Shown: positions 7,743 to 17,572, numbered from the stretch's first letter. The stretch is DNA of 64,000 nt from Rhodanobacter sp. DHG33 (GCF_014843005.1 NZ_JACYXM010000002.1:1-64000); one strand, 5' to 3'. The notes: generated by a model not told the origin, from the letters alone. Made by a program: numbers and translations.

Positions 7743-8855
7743 TCAGAGCTTCGCCAGGAAGCCGCCGATGGCGCGGCTGTAGTTCTCGATGTCGACCAGG
7801 AAGGCGTCGTGGCCCTGCGGCGAATCCAGCGCCACGAAATCCACGGCGGCTCCGGCGGCACTCAGGCCGTCGGCGATCTGCTCTTGCTGTTCCAGCGGGA
7901 ACAGGATGTCGGTGCTGACGCCGATCACCAGGGCGCGTTCGACGCGGATGCGCCTGAGACCTTCCATCACGTTGCCGCCGCCGTATTCGGCGGTGTCGAA
8001 CCAGTCGCTGGCGCGCGACAGGTAGAGGTAGCTGTTGGGGTCGAAGCTGCGCACGAAGCGGCGGGCGTGGCCTTCCAGGTAGGACTCCACCTGGAATTCG
8101 AAGCCGAAGGGCTGCTCTTCGCGCTGCTCGGAGTCGAGGCGGATGCGCGCGAAGCGGCCGTTCCACTCCATCGCCGAGCGGTAGGTGATGACGCCCAGCT
8201 TGCGCGCGATGCTCATGCCCATGTCGGGATAGCGTTCGCCGTCGCCGTGAATGTCGTATCCGCCGTTGGCCCAGTTGGGATCGAGCCGGATCGCCTCGCG
8301 CTGCAGCGAGCGGATGGCGATGGCGAAGGGCTGCGCCTGCGGCGCGGTGTCCACGCTGACGTGGGCGCGCACCGTGTCGGGGTGCAGCAGCATGTAGCCG
8401 AGCGCAGCCATGCCACCCATCGAGCAGCCGATCAGGCAGGCGAGGCGTTCGATACCAAGCTCGCGCACCACTTCGCGCGCCGCATTGGCCACGTCTTCCA
8501 GCGAGAGTTCGGGGAAGTCCAGCCGGTAGGCTTCGCCGGTGGCGGGGTTGGTCGAAGCGGGGCAGGTGGAGCCCTTGTCGCTGCCCAGCGAGTTCACGCA
8601 GATCACGAACCAGCGGTCGGAGTCGATGGCCTTGCCGGGGCCGGCCATCTCTTCCCACCAGCCCGGCGCGGGATCTTCCGCGCTGGACATCATGTGTGCG
8701 CTGGGCGAGAGGCCGGTGAGCACGAGGACGGCGTTGTCGCGCGCGGCGTTGAGCGTGCCCCAGGTCTCGTAGGCCACGCGTGCGCCGTGCAGCGCGCCGC
8801 CGCGCTTCATGGCGAACGGCGAGGGCAGCTTGCAGTAGCGGCGTGCGTCGGCCAT
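7743..8855 (-). CDS. metX: MetX-family acyltransferase (serine O-succinyl- or homoserine O-acetyltransferase)
   Basis: A 370-residue alpha/beta-hydrolase acyltransferase that activates the hydroxyl of homoserine or serine for sulfur assimilation. Features are LTGLSPSAH, the nucleophile elbow GCSMGGMAALGY (Ser), DTAPQAQPFAIA, FRV-type segment FVRSFDPNSYLYLSRA, and the C-terminal GHDAFL carrying the catalytic His; the Asp is expected in VIGVSTDILFP. Xanthomonas MetX homologues are known to act as L-serine O-succinyltransferases, so that activity is quite possible here. The ATG at 8855 is 1 nt after the ccmI stop, suggesting translational coupling to the cytochrome c maturation operon. An in-frame start further upstream would overlap ccmI and lacks family similarity. 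Confidence 0.88.
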   Translation of the reverse strand: MADARRYCKLPSPFAMKRGGALHGARVAYETWGTLNAARDNAVLVLTGLSPSAHMMSSAEDPAPGWWEEMAGPGKAIDSDRWFVICVNSLGSDKGSTCPASTNPATGEAYRLDFPELSLEDVANAAREVVRELGIERLACLIGCSMGGMAALGYMLLHPDTVRAHVSVDTAPQAQPFAIAIRSLQREAIRLDPNWANGGYDIHGDGERYPDMGMSIARKLGVITYRSAMEWNGRFARIRLDSEQREEQPFGFEFQVESYLEGHARRFVRSFDPNSYLYLSRASDWFDTAEYGGGNVMEGLRRIRVERALVIGVSTDILFPLEQQEQIADGLSAAGAAVDFVALDSPQGHDAFLVDIENYSRAIGGFLAKL

Positions 8856-8856
8856 C

Positions 8857-9897
8857 TCAATGGACCTTGTCGATGGTGATGGCGATGGGTGTCTTGCGGT
8901 CGGTGTCCACGACGCCGGCACTGCCTTCGAGGTCGCCCGGCCGGGCGATGGGCTGGCCGTCGTGGCTGATGCGCGCCGCCACGATCACGCGCGCCACCGA
9001 GGAAAGCTTCAGCTCGGGCGTCATCGCCATCGCGTCGCTGAGCGTGACCGTGGCCGGCAGCGCATCGGCGGCGAGCTTGGCTACGGCCAGCGGCATCGGC
9101 GGACCGCTTACGGCGCGGGCGAACACGTAGAGCTGGTCGCCGGCCCGCAGCTTGTCCTTGAGCGCAGGGGCGAGGTTCACCTGCACCGTCAGCACGGCAC
9201 CGGTGCTGGCGGCGGCCGTGGGCTCGGCGGAGGGTTGGACGCCGGCGCGGGCGTCGGCGTTCGCGATCTGTTCCGCCACGGCCTTGGCCACCGTCGAGCC
9301 GGGTTCCAGCAAGGGCTGCAGCTTGCGCCACGTGGCGGAGGCATCCGCGTACTGCGCGTGCTGGAACTGGCTGATGCCGAGCAGCCACAGTGCGCGCTGG
9401 CTGTCCGGCTGCAGTTCCAGCGCGCGATGCAGCAGGTCGAGGGCGCGACCGTCGATCTGGTGATCCTCGCGCGCCATCGAATCGGTTTCGGCCCAGCCCA
9501 CCATGGCGGCCACGTCGTTCGGCGTGATCTTCAGCACGTGGTCCCAGGCGTCGCGTGCGTCCGCGGGCTGCTTGAGTGCAGTGGTGGCTTCGGCCAGCAA
9601 CGCCCAGCCTTGTGCGTCGTTCGGCTGCTGCCGGAGATGGTCGTGCAGTTCGGTCAGCGCCTGCTGGAAGTCCATCGGCTTCGGCGCGGCCGCTACGCCG
9701 TTGAGGGCCGCGGGTGTGCCGACATGCAGGTACAGCGCGAGCGTGCCTAGAGGCAGCAACAGGGCGATGCCCAGCGCCAGCGCGAACACGCCGCGCGGAC
9801 GACCGTTGCGGCGGCCTGCACGCAGCAGGGGTACCAGCAGCAGGGCCAGCGCCGCCGCGAGCATCGCGGCGGCGACCAGATAGAACGCGAGCTTCAC
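8857..9897 (-). CDS. ccmI: Cytochrome c maturation protein CcmI (TPR)
   Basis: A 346-residue inner-membrane protein that presents apocytochrome c to the haem ligation complex. The N-terminus from the GTG start has two hydrophobic helices (FYLVAAAMLAAALALLLVPL; ARGVFALALGIALLLPLG). Then come TPR helices (FQQALTELHDHLRQQPNDAQ, LLAEATTALKQ and similar) and a C-terminal beta-rich domain typical of CcmI. The GTG overlaps the ccmH stop by 4 nt (GTGA). The next gene, metX, starts 1 nt after its stop. Confidence 0.88.
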   Translation of the reverse strand: MKLAFYLVAAAMLAAALALLLVPLLRAGRRNGRPRGVFALALGIALLLPLGTLALYLHVGTPAALNGVAAAPKPMDFQQALTELHDHLRQQPNDAQGWALLAEATTALKQPADARDAWDHVLKITPNDVAAMVGWAETDSMAREDHQIDGRALDLLHRALELQPDSQRALWLLGISQFQHAQYADASATWRKLQPLLEPGSTVAKAVAEQIANADARAGVQPSAEPTAAASTGAVLTVQVNLAPALKDKLRAGDQLYVFARAVSGPPMPLAVAKLAADALPATVTLSDAMAMTPELKLSSVARVIVAARISHDGQPIARPGDLEGSAGVVDTDRKTPIAITIDKVH

Positions 9898-10373
9898 CAG
9901 TCGTCCCCCGCATCGGCCGGGTCCGTGCCGGCCCGTTCCGTGTTGGCCATGTTGCGTTCGTTCGTGCCGGCGACAACGCGGCGCCGGCGTACCGTCACCA
10001 CCACCACCAGGCCGCCGGCCAGCAGGATCGCCAGCGGACCGAACCACAGCAGCCACGTGCCGGGCTGCAGCGGCGGGTCGTACAGCACGAAGTCGGAATA
10101 GCGATCCACCAGGTATTGCTTGATCTGCGCGTCGGTCTTGCCCTGCTGCATCAGCTGGAACACTTCCAGCCGCAGGTCGCGCGCGAGGTCGGCGTTGGAG
10201 TCGGCGAGATCCTCGTTCTGGCAGACCATGCAGCGCAGCTGCCGGGTGAGGTTCTGGAAGCGGACCTCCTGCGCGTGGTCCTTGAACGGTAGCGGCTCGA
10301 TCGCGCCGGTGGCGGCAAGCGCATGGCCGGCGAAGGCGAGCAGCGCGGCGAGCAGGAGCGCGCGCGACTTCAT
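9894..10373 (-). CDS. ccmH: Cytochrome c maturation thioreductase CcmH
   Basis: A 159-residue secreted, membrane-anchored protein that keeps apocytochrome CXXCH cysteines reduced. It has a signal peptide (RALLLAALLAFAGHALA), the LRCMVCQNEDLADSNADLA motif with the LRCxxCQ redox pair, a C-terminal membrane helix (LLWFGPLAILLAGGLVVVVT) and a short cytoplasmic tail. Start and stop overlap dsbE and ccmI by 4 nt (ATGA, GTGA). Confidence 0.95.
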   Translation of the reverse strand: MKSRALLLAALLAFAGHALAATGAIEPLPFKDHAQEVRFQNLTRQLRCMVCQNEDLADSNADLARDLRLEVFQLMQQGKTDAQIKQYLVDRYSDFVLYDPPLQPGTWLLWFGPLAILLAGGLVVVVTVRRRRVVAGTNERNMANTERAGTDPADAGDDW

Positions 10374-10912
10374 GGCGCCTCCCGCTTCACGGCGGCTATC
10401 GCCGGCTGCAATTCCTGCGCGATCACCTCGGGCGTGAGCGGGCCGATGTGCTTGTAGCGGATCACGCCCTTCGCATCGATCAGGAAACTCTCGGGCGCGC
10501 CGTATACGCCGAAGTCGATGGCGGTGCGCCCGGGTTGGTCGGCGATCACCAGGTCGTAGGGGTTGCCGCGGTCGTGCAGCCAGGCCTTGGCGTCGTCGGG
10601 CGCATCCTTGTAGTCGTAGCCGACCACCGCGACGCCGAGCTGACGGCCGTCGGTCATCAGCACCGGATGTTCCTCGGCGCAGGCCACGCACCAGCTGCCG
10701 AACACGTTGAGCAGGTAGGGCTTGCCGAGCAGGCTGGCCTTGGTGACGGTCTGGTCGGGCGCATCCAGCTTGGGCAGCGCGAAATCGGGTGCGGGCTTGT
10801 CGATTAGCGGCGAGGGCACGTAGCGCGCGTCGTGCCAGGTGTTCCACCAGATGCCGAAGCCGAACAGGCCTACCAGCGTCATGAACACGATCAGCGGCAC
10901 GAAGCGCTTCAT
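10370..10912 (-). CDS. dsbE: Thiol:disulfide interchange protein DsbE/CcmG
   Basis: A 180-residue periplasmic thioredoxin-like reductase of cytochrome c maturation. An N-terminal membrane anchor (VPLIVFMTLVGLFGFGIWW) precedes a thioredoxin fold with active site GSWCVACAEEHP and the CcmG-specific acidic stretch. The cis-Pro region reads YGAPESFLID. The active-site dipeptide V-A differs from the common P-T or P-S. It overlaps ccmF and ccmH by 4 nt at each end. Confidence 0.95.
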   Translation of the reverse strand: MKRFVPLIVFMTLVGLFGFGIWWNTWHDARYVPSPLIDKPAPDFALPKLDAPDQTVTKASLLGKPYLLNVFGSWCVACAEEHPVLMTDGRQLGVAVVGYDYKDAPDDAKAWLHDRGNPYDLVIADQPGRTAIDFGVYGAPESFLIDAKGVIRYKHIGPLTPEVIAQELQPAIAAVKREAP

Positions 10913-12888
10913 GCCGCCGACTCCCGCGCCGAAACCGTCGCGACAGGCATGGCCGCCTCGGCGGCGATGCGCTTGATGCGGAAGCGGCGGTCGCCGGCGC
11001 AGACAAAGCCGCCCAGCATCATCAGCAGGCCGCCGCCCCAGATCCAGCGTATGAAGGGCTTGTAGTACAGCCGCAGTGCCCACGCACCTTCGATGTTATT
11101 CGCATCCATCGGCTCGCCCAGCGCCACGTACAGGTCGCGGAACACGCCGGCGTCCACGGCGGATTCGGTCTGGATCTGCTCGTGCGAGTAGGTGCGCTTC
11201 TGCGGGCGCATCGTCGTCACCGTCGCGCCGTCGCGCAGCATGGTGACCACGCCCTGGTCGGCGTGCCAGTTCGGGCCCACGGTGCGGTGCACGCCGTCGA
11301 AGCGGAAGTCGTAGCCGGCCACGCTTTCGGTCTGGCCCGGGGCGAGGCGCACGTCGTGGGTGACGCTGAGCGATTCGGACAGCAGCACGCCGATCACGAA
11401 CACGCCCACGCCCAGATGCGCCAGCAGCATGCCGGCCATCTCGGCGGGATAGCGCCGGCCGCTCGGCACTTCGCGCCAGCGCTTCAGCGCATAAAGCAGC
11501 ACGCCCGTCGCGATCCACACCGCCGACGCCACGCCGACGATGGCCCGCAGCTGTCCCTGTACGAAGAACGCCGCCACGATGGCGCAAGCCGCGGCGGCGA
11601 CGCCCGCGCGCAGCGCCACCTGCTTCAGCACGCCGCCTTCGGCCTTGCCCCAGTGCAGGAAGGGACCGAACGGCAGCAGCGCCACCACCGGCGCCATCAG
11701 CAGCGGGAACAGCAGGCCGAAATAGGGCGGCCCCACCGAGATGCGGCCGAGGTGCAGCGCGTCGCCGATCAACGGGAACAGCGTGCCCAGCAGCACCATC
11801 GCGGAAGCCGTGGCCAGCAGCAGGTTGCCGATCAGCAGCGCCGTTTCGCGCGAGACGACGTTGAATGGCTTGCCGCCCGCCACCTTGGGCGCGCGCAGCG
11901 CATAGAGCAGCAGCGAGCCGCCCACCACGATGGTGAGGAAGATCAGGATGAACACGCCGCGGCGCGGGTCGGAGGCGAACGCGTGCACCGAAGTGAGCAC
12001 GCCCGAGCGCACCAGGAAGGTGCCCAGCAACGACAGCGAGAACGCGAAGATCGACAGCAGCAGGGTCCACGCGCGCAGGCCGCCGCGCTTCTCGGTGATC
12101 GCCTGCGCATGGATCAGCGCCGCGCCCACCAGCCACGGCATGAAGCTGGCGTTCTCCACCGGATCCCAGAACCACCAGCCGCCCCAGCCCAGCTCGGCAT
12201 AGGCCCACCAGCTGCCGGCCACTATCCCTAAGGTGAGGAAGCCCCACGCCGCGTTCGTCCACGGCCGCGCCCAGCGCACCCACGCCTGCTCGACTTCGCC
12301 ACCCAGCAAGGCGGCGATGGAGAACGCGAAGGCCACCGAGAAACCCACGTAGCCCATGTAGAGCACGGGCGGATGGAAGGTCATGCCCGGATCCTGCAGC
12401 ACCGGATTGAGGTCGCCGCCGTCGGCGGGCATCGGCAGCAGGCGCACGAACGGATCGGAGGTGAACAGGATGAAGGCGAGGAAGCCGATGGCGATCAGGC
12501 CCATCACGCCGATCACGCGCGCGGCGAATGCCTCCGGCAGGCGATGGCTGAGCGCGGCCAGCGCCACCGTCCACAGGTTGAGGATCAGGATCCACAGCAG
12601 CAGCGAGCCTTCGTGCGCGCCCCACACCGCGGCGATGCGGTAGTACCAGGGCAGCGCGAGGTTGGAGTTGTCGGCCACGTACTGCACCGAGAAATCGAAA
12701 TGCAGGAAGGCGTACACCAGGATGCCGAACGCCATCGCCACGAACACCGCCTGGCCGGCGGCGGCCGGACGCGCCACCGCCATCAGCGCGCGGTTGCCGC
12801 GCCATGCGCCGACCAGCGGCAGCACGCCCTGCGCGATGGCGAGCAGGAAGGCGAGCACCAGCGCGAGCTGGCCGAGTTCGGGCGTCAT
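10909..12888 (-). CDS. ccmF: Haem lyase CcmF
   Basis: A 659-residue polytopic membrane protein that, with CcmH/I, attaches haem to apocytochrome c. The WWD haem-handling motif reads [19 protein letters not shown] (around residue 230). Conserved histidines occur near [10 protein letters not shown] and [11 protein letters not shown], and many hydrophobic helices span the length. Length matches the family. It starts inside the ccmE stop (4-nt overlap) and ends inside the dsbE start. Confidence 0.97.
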   Translation of the reverse strand: MTPELGQLALVLAFLLAIAQGVLPLVGAWRGNRALMAVARPAAAGQAVFVAMAFGILVYAFLHFDFSVQYVADNSNLALPWYYRIAAVWGAHEGSLLLWILILNLWTVALAALSHRLPEAFAARVIGVMGLIAIGFLAFILFTSDPFVRLLPMPADGGDLNPVLQDPGMTFHPPVLYMGYVGFSVAFAFSIAALLGGEVEQAWVRWARPWTNAAWGFLTLGIVAGSWWAYAELGWGGWWFWDPVENASFMPWLVGAALIHAQAITEKRGGLRAWTLLLSIFAFSLSLLGTFLVRSGVLTSVHAFASDPRRGVFILIFLTIVVGGSLLLYALRAPKVAGGKPFNVVSRETALLIGNLLLATASAMVLLGTLFPLIGDALHLGRISVGPPYFGLLFPLLMAPVVALLPFGPFLHWGKAEGGVLKQVALRAGVAAAACAIVAAFFVQGQLRAIVGVASAVWIATGVLLYALKRWREVPSGRRYPAEMAGMLLAHLGVGVFVIGVLLSESLSVTHDVRLAPGQTESVAGYDFRFDGVHRTVGPNWHADQGVVTMLRDGATVTTMRPQKRTYSHEQIQTESAVDAGVFRDLYVALGEPMDANNIEGAWALRLYYKPFIRWIWGGGLLMMLGGFVCAGDRRFRIKRIAAEAAMPVATVSARESAA

Positions 12889-13358
12889 GGGCTCTTGTCC
12901 TGCGCGGCGGCTTCTTTCACCTTCGCGTCCGCATGCGCCTTGGCCATCGCATCCTTCAGTTCCTTCGGCATGTAAGTCTCGTCGTGCTTGGCCAGCACCT
13001 CGGTGGCGACGAAGCGCGCGCCGTCCATGTGTCCGGTGGCGATCACCGACTGGTTGTCGCGGAACAGGTCGGGCAGGATGCCGGTATATTCCACCGGCAT
13101 CGCGCCGCCGGCATCGACCACGGTGAAGGTGACCTGCAGCGAGTCCTTGCTGCGCTGGATCGAGCCGGCCTTGACCATGCCGCCGAGGCGGAAGGTGCTG
13201 TACTGCGTGGCCTGTCCCGACTGCACCTGGCTCGGGGTGAACAGGTAGTTCATGTTCTGCTGCAACGCATAGACCACCAGGCTGACCGCCAGCGCGGCGG
13301 CAACCGCGATCGCGATCACGAGGATGAGCCTGCGCTTGCGGGTGGGGTTCATCGGCAT
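12885..13358 (-). CDS. ccmE: Haem chaperone CcmE
   Basis: A 157-residue periplasmic haem carrier with one N-terminal membrane anchor ([20 protein letters not shown]) and an OB-fold domain ([33 protein letters not shown]). The haem-binding histidine is in [14 protein letters not shown] lies 6 nt before the first ATG; an alternative ATG two codons later is possible. It follows ccmD by 16 nt. Confidence 0.95.
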   Translation of the reverse strand: MPMNPTRKRRLILVIAIAVAAALAVSLVVYALQQNMNYLFTPSQVQSGQATQYSTFRLGGMVKAGSIQRSKDSLQVTFTVVDAGGAMPVEYTGILPDLFRDNQSVIATGHMDGARFVATEVLAKHDETYMPKELKDAMAKAHADAKVKEAAAQDKSP

Positions 13359-13374
13359 GCAGTGTTCCGGCGGG

Positions 13375-13578
13375 TCAGGGCGCAGGCGTGGAAGAAGTCG
13401 AGCGGCGTTCTCGTGCAGTCTGGCGCGCCAACCGGCCGCGCAGATCGCGCAGGATGCGCCGGCGGCGCAGCCGCGGCGCCACGCTGTCGGCGATCAGCAC
13501 CGCGAAGAACACCGCATAAGCGGGCCATACGTAGCCGGCGTAGCCACCCATGGCGAAGAAGTGCGACAGCGCGCTCAT
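13375..13578 (-). CDS. ccmD: Haem exporter component CcmD
   Basis: A 67-residue small membrane protein that releases holo-CcmE from CcmABC. It reads [20 protein letters not shown], then a hydrophobic helix and a basic tail ([20 protein letters not shown]), matching the CcmD pattern of an aromatic N-terminus, one helix and an arginine-rich end. Its start overlaps the ccmC stop by 4 nt. Confidence 0.9.
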   Translation of the reverse strand: MSALSHFFAMGGYAGYVWPAYAVFFAVLIADSVAPRLRRRRILRDLRGRLARQTARERRSTSSTPAP

Positions 13579-14333
13579 CGGGCCGCCTCCGCCTGCGCGA
13601 TCTCGCGCACCCAGTCCTTGCCGGACTCCAACGCAAGGATGTCGGTGCGCGCACGCCGGCACAGGCTGGCGGCGTAGTAGCACTTGGTGGCCAGCGTCAT
13701 CGCCAGCAGCGGCCACAGCATGTCCCACGGCATCTTGGAGTGGCCGAAGATGTTCACCGTGCTGCCCTGGTGCAGCGTGTTCCACCACACCACCGAGTAA
13801 TGCACGATGGGCACGTTGATCACGCCGATGATGGCGAGGAAGCTCGCGGCGCGCGCGCCCTGGCGGCGATCCTCGAAGGCGTGGTACAGCCCGATCACGC
13901 CGAGGTAGAGGAACAGCAGCACCAGTTCCGAGGTGAGCCGCGCGTCCCACGTCCACCACGTGCCCCACATCGGCTTGCCCCACAGCGAGCCGGTGGCCAG
14001 GGTGATGAAGGCGAAGGCCGCGCCGATCGGCGCCGATTCCATCGCCACCACCTCGGCCAGCTTCATGCGCCACACCAGCGCGATGAAGCCGGACACGCCC
14101 ATCACCGCGTAGACGAACATGCTCATCCACGCGCTGGGCACGTGGATGAAGATGATCCGGTAGGCGTCGCCTTGCTGGTAATCCGGCGGCGCCAGCACCA
14201 GGCCGCCGTACAGGCCGATCACGCCGAACAGCAGCGCCAGCCCCATCGCCCACGGCCGCACCGCGCCGGCGAAACGGTAGAACGTCGGCGGCGAGCCGAG
14301 CTTGTGCAACCAGAGCGGAATCCACTTCGCCAT
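13575..14333 (-). CDS. ccmC: Haem exporter permease CcmC
   Basis: A 252-residue membrane protein with six hydrophobic segments that loads haem onto CcmE. The WWD motif is MWGTWWTWDARLTSELVLLF. Conserved histidines lie near IIFIHVPSAW and IVHYSVVWWNTLHQG. The ATG follows the ccmB stop by 1 nt; an ATG six codons earlier lies inside ccmB. Confidence 0.96.
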   Translation of the reverse strand: MAKWIPLWLHKLGSPPTFYRFAGAVRPWAMGLALLFGVIGLYGGLVLAPPDYQQGDAYRIIFIHVPSAWMSMFVYAVMGVSGFIALVWRMKLAEVVAMESAPIGAAFAFITLATGSLWGKPMWGTWWTWDARLTSELVLLFLYLGVIGLYHAFEDRRQGARAASFLAIIGVINVPIVHYSVVWWNTLHQGSTVNIFGHSKMPWDMLWPLLAMTLATKCYYAASLCRRARTDILALESGKDWVREIAQAEAAR

Positions 14334-14334
14334 G

Positions 14335-15018
14335 TCACGAATCCAGCGCAATGCGTAAGGCCGCCGCGCATGCCAGCGGCGCCAGCACCACGGCGAGGAT
14401 GAGTGCGGCGGCCAGCCACGCGACCGGAGCGAACCACGGGAGCCCCTCTTGGGCGGCTGCCACCGCGCCTGCCGCGAAGATCACCACCGGCACGCACAGC
14501 GGCAGCAACATCAGTGCCAGCAGCATACCAGAGCGCCGCGTGCCGGCCGTCAGCGCCACCAGCACCGCGCCGAGCAGGCTGAGCAGCGGGGTCGCCAGCA
14601 GCAGGGCGAGCAGCAGTGCCGGCATCGCCGCCGCGGGCAGGTGCAGCATGCCGGCCAGCAGCGGCGCGATCACGATCAGCGGCAGGGCGGTGGTGATCCA
14701 GTGCGCGAGGATCTTCATCCCCAGCATCAGCGCCAGCGGCTGCGGCGCCAGCACCAGCTGCTCCAGCGAGCCGTCTTCGATGTCGCTGGCGAACATGCCG
14801 TCCAGCGCCAGCAGCATCGCCAGCAGCACCGTCACCAGCACCAGCCCGCCGGCGATCCGCTGCAACAACGCGAGGTCCGGCCCCAGCGCAAACGGAAACA
14901 GCACCACCACGATTACCGCGTACAACACCGGCAGCGCCATGTCGCCGCGCCGGCGCCAGGCCAGCGTGAGATCCCGCCGCAGCATCGCGGCGCAGGCGTG
15001 CTCAAGCGGGGCGCTCAT
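14335..15018 (-). CDS. ccmB: Haem exporter permease CcmB
   Basis: A 227-residue six-helix membrane subunit of the CcmAB ABC unit, which drives release of haem-loaded CcmE. It starts MSAPLEHACAAMLRRDLTLA with GGAGG 8 nt upstream. The sequence FASDIEDGSLEQLVLAPQPL is the family hallmark. Length is normal. It follows ccmA by 45 nt. Confidence 0.95.
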   Translation of the reverse strand: MSAPLEHACAAMLRRDLTLAWRRRGDMALPVLYAVIVVVLFPFALGPDLALLQRIAGGLVLVTVLLAMLLALDGMFASDIEDGSLEQLVLAPQPLALMLGMKILAHWITTALPLIVIAPLLAGMLHLPAAAMPALLLALLLATPLLSLLGAVLVALTAGTRRSGMLLALMLLPLCVPVVIFAAGAVAAAQEGLPWFAPVAWLAAALILAVVLAPLACAAALRIALDS

Positions 15019-15063
15019 GGCGTAACCCTCCGCAATGCCACGGCGCTCATCGCCTCGCAAGAC

Positions 15064-15699
15064 TTACCCATGCATGCGTATCCGCTGCGGCTCCCCGCCA
15101 TGAAACCCCACGACCCCGTGGCTGCTGACCAAGGCCGCGCCGCCGCCGGCAACATGCCGCTCCAGCAGCCGGTTGATCAGCGCGATGCCGTGCCGGTCGA
15201 GGTTCGCGTAGGGCTCGTCCAGCAGCCACAGCACCGCCGGCTGCAGCAGCAGGCGAGCCAGCGCCGCGCGCTTCTTCTGGCCCGCGGAAAGTCGTCGCAC
15301 CGGTTCGTCCTCGTAGCCGCCCAGCCCCACCTCGTCCAGCGCCGCCTGCGGAGTGATGCCGTCGCGGCATCCGTGCAGGCCGATGGCGAAGCCGAGGTTC
15401 TCGCGCGGGCTCAGCTCGTGCTTCTGGCCCAGCTGATGGCCCAGGAACAGGATCTCGTGCGCACAGGTGTCGCGTTGCCACGGCGCGCCGCGCCAGCGCA
15501 GCTCGCCTTCGCTCGCGTGCAGCAGGCCGGCCAGCAGGCGCAGCAGGGTGGTCTTGCCGCTGCCGTTGTCGCCTTCGATCAGCGCCAGCTCGCCCGCGTG
15601 CAGGCGGAAATCCAGCGGTGCGAACACCGGCTCGTCCTGGCGATGGAAGCCCAGGCGTCGTGCTTCGAGCAGGGGAGCGGCGGCGGCGGGTGCGGTCAT
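15064..15699 (-). CDS. ccmA: Haem exporter ATPase CcmA
   Basis: A 211-residue ABC ATPase that powers CcmB. It has Walker A (GDNGSGKTTLLR), signature LSAGQKKRAALARLLL and Walker B with D-loop (LWLLDEPYANLD). The chosen ATG at 15699 is 10 nt after GGAG; two ATGs slightly upstream have no usable spacing. First gene of the ccm operon; its promoter would lie in the roughly 60-nt gap to the DUF3293 gene. Confidence 0.95.
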   Translation of the reverse strand: MTAPAAAAPLLEARRLGFHRQDEPVFAPLDFRLHAGELALIEGDNGSGKTTLLRLLAGLLHASEGELRWRGAPWQRDTCAHEILFLGHQLGQKHELSPRENLGFAIGLHGCRDGITPQAALDEVGLGGYEDEPVRRLSAGQKKRAALARLLLQPAVLWLLDEPYANLDRHGIALINRLLERHVAGGGAALVSSHGVVGFHGGEPQRIRMHG

Positions 15700-15762
15700 C
15701 TGCCGCATTCTCCGCAATGCCCGGCGAGCTTGTCCATGCGGCGGGCTGCCGCTGCGCTGCGA

Positions 15763-16170
15763 TCAGCCCAGCATGCGCAATTCGGCGGGGCCATCGGCCT
15801 CGCCGTGCACGTAGGACAGTTGCGCGTGTTCGCGCATCAGCGCGTCCAGCGTGGGCAGGTCCGCGCCGATCACGAACAGGCTGGGCTCGCTCCAACCGGT
15901 CTGGCCCACGCCGATGGCGGGATAGACGGCGACCCCGGGTAGCTTGCCCAGGGCGTCGACCAGCGCCTGCTGCGCAGCGAGATTTTCCACCTGTGGGCGG
16001 CGGCGCGCCTGCGGATTCCACGCGGTGATGAAACCCCACGGCTGTGCGCCGACTACGGCCGCCAGTTCGGCCGGCAGCGGCAGGTCGATGCGGATCGCTG
16101 CCCAGCGCACCGTGTCGAGCACCACGTGGTAGGTGGTGTTGCGGAAATCTTCGAGCAGGAACTCATTCAT
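15763..16170 (-). CDS. DUF3293 domain-containing protein
   Basis: A 135-residue soluble protein of unknown function. It resembles the DUF3293 family: an opening TTYHVV segment, a central FITAWNPQ motif near residue 50, and a middle WSEPSLFVIGADL. No catalytic motif or membrane segment is evident. Its start overlaps the kmo stop by 8 nt, so the two are probably translated together, but no functional link is known. Confidence 0.75.
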   Translation of the reverse strand: MNEFLLEDFRNTTYHVVLDTVRWAAIRIDLPLPAELAAVVGAQPWGFITAWNPQARRRPQVENLAAQQALVDALGKLPGVAVYPAIGVGQTGWSEPSLFVIGADLPTLDALMREHAQLSYVHGEADGPAELRMLG

Positions 16171-17572
16171 GGCGTAGTTGCGCGGGCAAGGGCGAAAGCC
16201 GAGCTTGCAGCATGCGCGCCGCCGCGTCGAGGTCGACGGCGTCCGCGTCCGGCGTGTCGCGCAGGATGTCCTCCAGCAGCGCGTCCTGCATGCGGCCGCG
16301 CTCCAGCGCATAGCTGTAGGGCAGATGCGTGAAGGTGACCATGCGATAGCGCGCCATGAAGTGCTGCGGTGCGCGCTCGGCCAGTTTCGCGCCCAGGGCG
16401 CGCTTGGCGAGGTAGTGCGGGTCGGCCACCGAATCGCGCATCTCCACGTAGTTCTCCAGCGCCATCGCGGCGATCGCGTTGGCGTTGGGCTGGCGGATGC
16501 GCTGGAACTCGGCGAACACGCCGGCACTGTCGCCGGGCGTGGCGGCAAGCAGCTCGGTCAGCGTCACCGTGTCTTCGAAGCCGCAGTTCATGCCCTGGCC
16601 GTGGAACGGCACGATGGCATGCGCGGCGTCGCCGACCAGCAGGGCACGGCCTTCGAGGTGCCAGCGGTCGAGATAGAGCGTGGACAGGGTGCCCGTCGGA
16701 TGTCCGTCGAAGTCCGCGTCGAAGCGTGGGACCAGCGGCAGCAGGTCGGGGAAATCGGCGGCGAAGAAAGCGCGCGCCGCCGCGACATCGGGCAGCGTGG
16801 CGAAACTGGGATAGGCGCCATGCGCCGGAAGGAACAGCGTCACCGTGAAACTGCCTTCGGCATTCGGCAGCGCGATACACATGTAGCCGCCGCGCGGCCA
16901 GATGTGCAGCGCGTGCGGTTCGATCGCGAACTGGCCTTGGCCGCCGGACGCGTGCAGCAGACCGGGTGACAGCGCTTCCGCGGAAGGGATCTCCAGCTCC
17001 TTGTAGCCGTGCCCCAGCGGCTCGATGCGTTCGCCCAGCGGCGCATGCGCGTTCATCGCCGTGCGCAGCGCCGAGCCGGCACCGTCGGCGCCGATCAGCA
17101 GGCCGGCGTCGTGCCAGCGCGTCGTGCCCGTTTCGTCGGCCAGCCGAATGCGGCCTTGCGTGAAATCCGCATCCACCAGCGACTGGCCGAAATGGAAGCG
17201 CACGCCGGAAGCTTCGGCGGCATCCAGCAGCAGCATGTTCAGCGCGCTGCGCGACGCCGACCAGATCACCTCGCTGTCGTCCACGCCGTAGCGCTGCAGG
17301 CCGCGCGTGCCGTCCGGCGCATGCACCATGCGGCCGCGCATCATCACCGCATGCTGCAGAACCTCATCGGCCAGTTCCGCCGTGCGCAGCGCCTGCAGGC
17401 CGCGCTCGGCCAGCGCGAGGTTGATCGAGCGGCCGCCCAGGAAACCCGCGTGACGCGGGTTGGGCCGCTTCTCGAACACTTCCACCGCAAAGCCGCGCCG
17501 CGCCAGCTGCCGCGCCAACAGGGCGCCCACCAGGCCGCCGCCGATCAGGGTGATGGATGGACGCTGCGTCAT
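16163..17572 (-). CDS. kmo: Kynurenine 3-monooxygenase
   Basis: A 469-residue FAD enzyme that hydroxylates L-kynurenine to 3-hydroxykynurenine with NADPH and oxygen. This is the tryptophan-to-quinolinate route to NAD used by Xanthomonas relatives. Motifs are the Rossmann start LIGGGLVGALLARQLARRGF, the substrate-arginine segment GGRSINLALAERG, DG motif LLIGADGAGS and GDAAHAIVPFHGQGMNCGFED. The C-terminal helix characteristic of KMO includes MALENYVEMRD. The ATG at 17572 is preferred over an upstream TTG. Other pathway genes are not in the window. It is followed directly by the overlapping DUF3293 gene. Confidence 0.93.
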   Translation of the reverse strand: MTQRPSITLIGGGLVGALLARQLARRGFAVEVFEKRPNPRHAGFLGGRSINLALAERGLQALRTAELADEVLQHAVMMRGRMVHAPDGTRGLQRYGVDDSEVIWSASRSALNMLLLDAAEASGVRFHFGQSLVDADFTQGRIRLADETGTTRWHDAGLLIGADGAGSALRTAMNAHAPLGERIEPLGHGYKELEIPSAEALSPGLLHASGGQGQFAIEPHALHIWPRGGYMCIALPNAEGSFTVTLFLPAHGAYPSFATLPDVAAARAFFAADFPDLLPLVPRFDADFDGHPTGTLSTLYLDRWHLEGRALLVGDAAHAIVPFHGQGMNCGFEDTVTLTELLAATPGDSAGVFAEFQRIRQPNANAIAAMALENYVEMRDSVADPHYLAKRALGAKLAERAPQHFMARYRMVTFTHLPYSYALERGRMQDALLEDILRDTPDADAVDLDAAARMLQARLSPLPAQLRHE

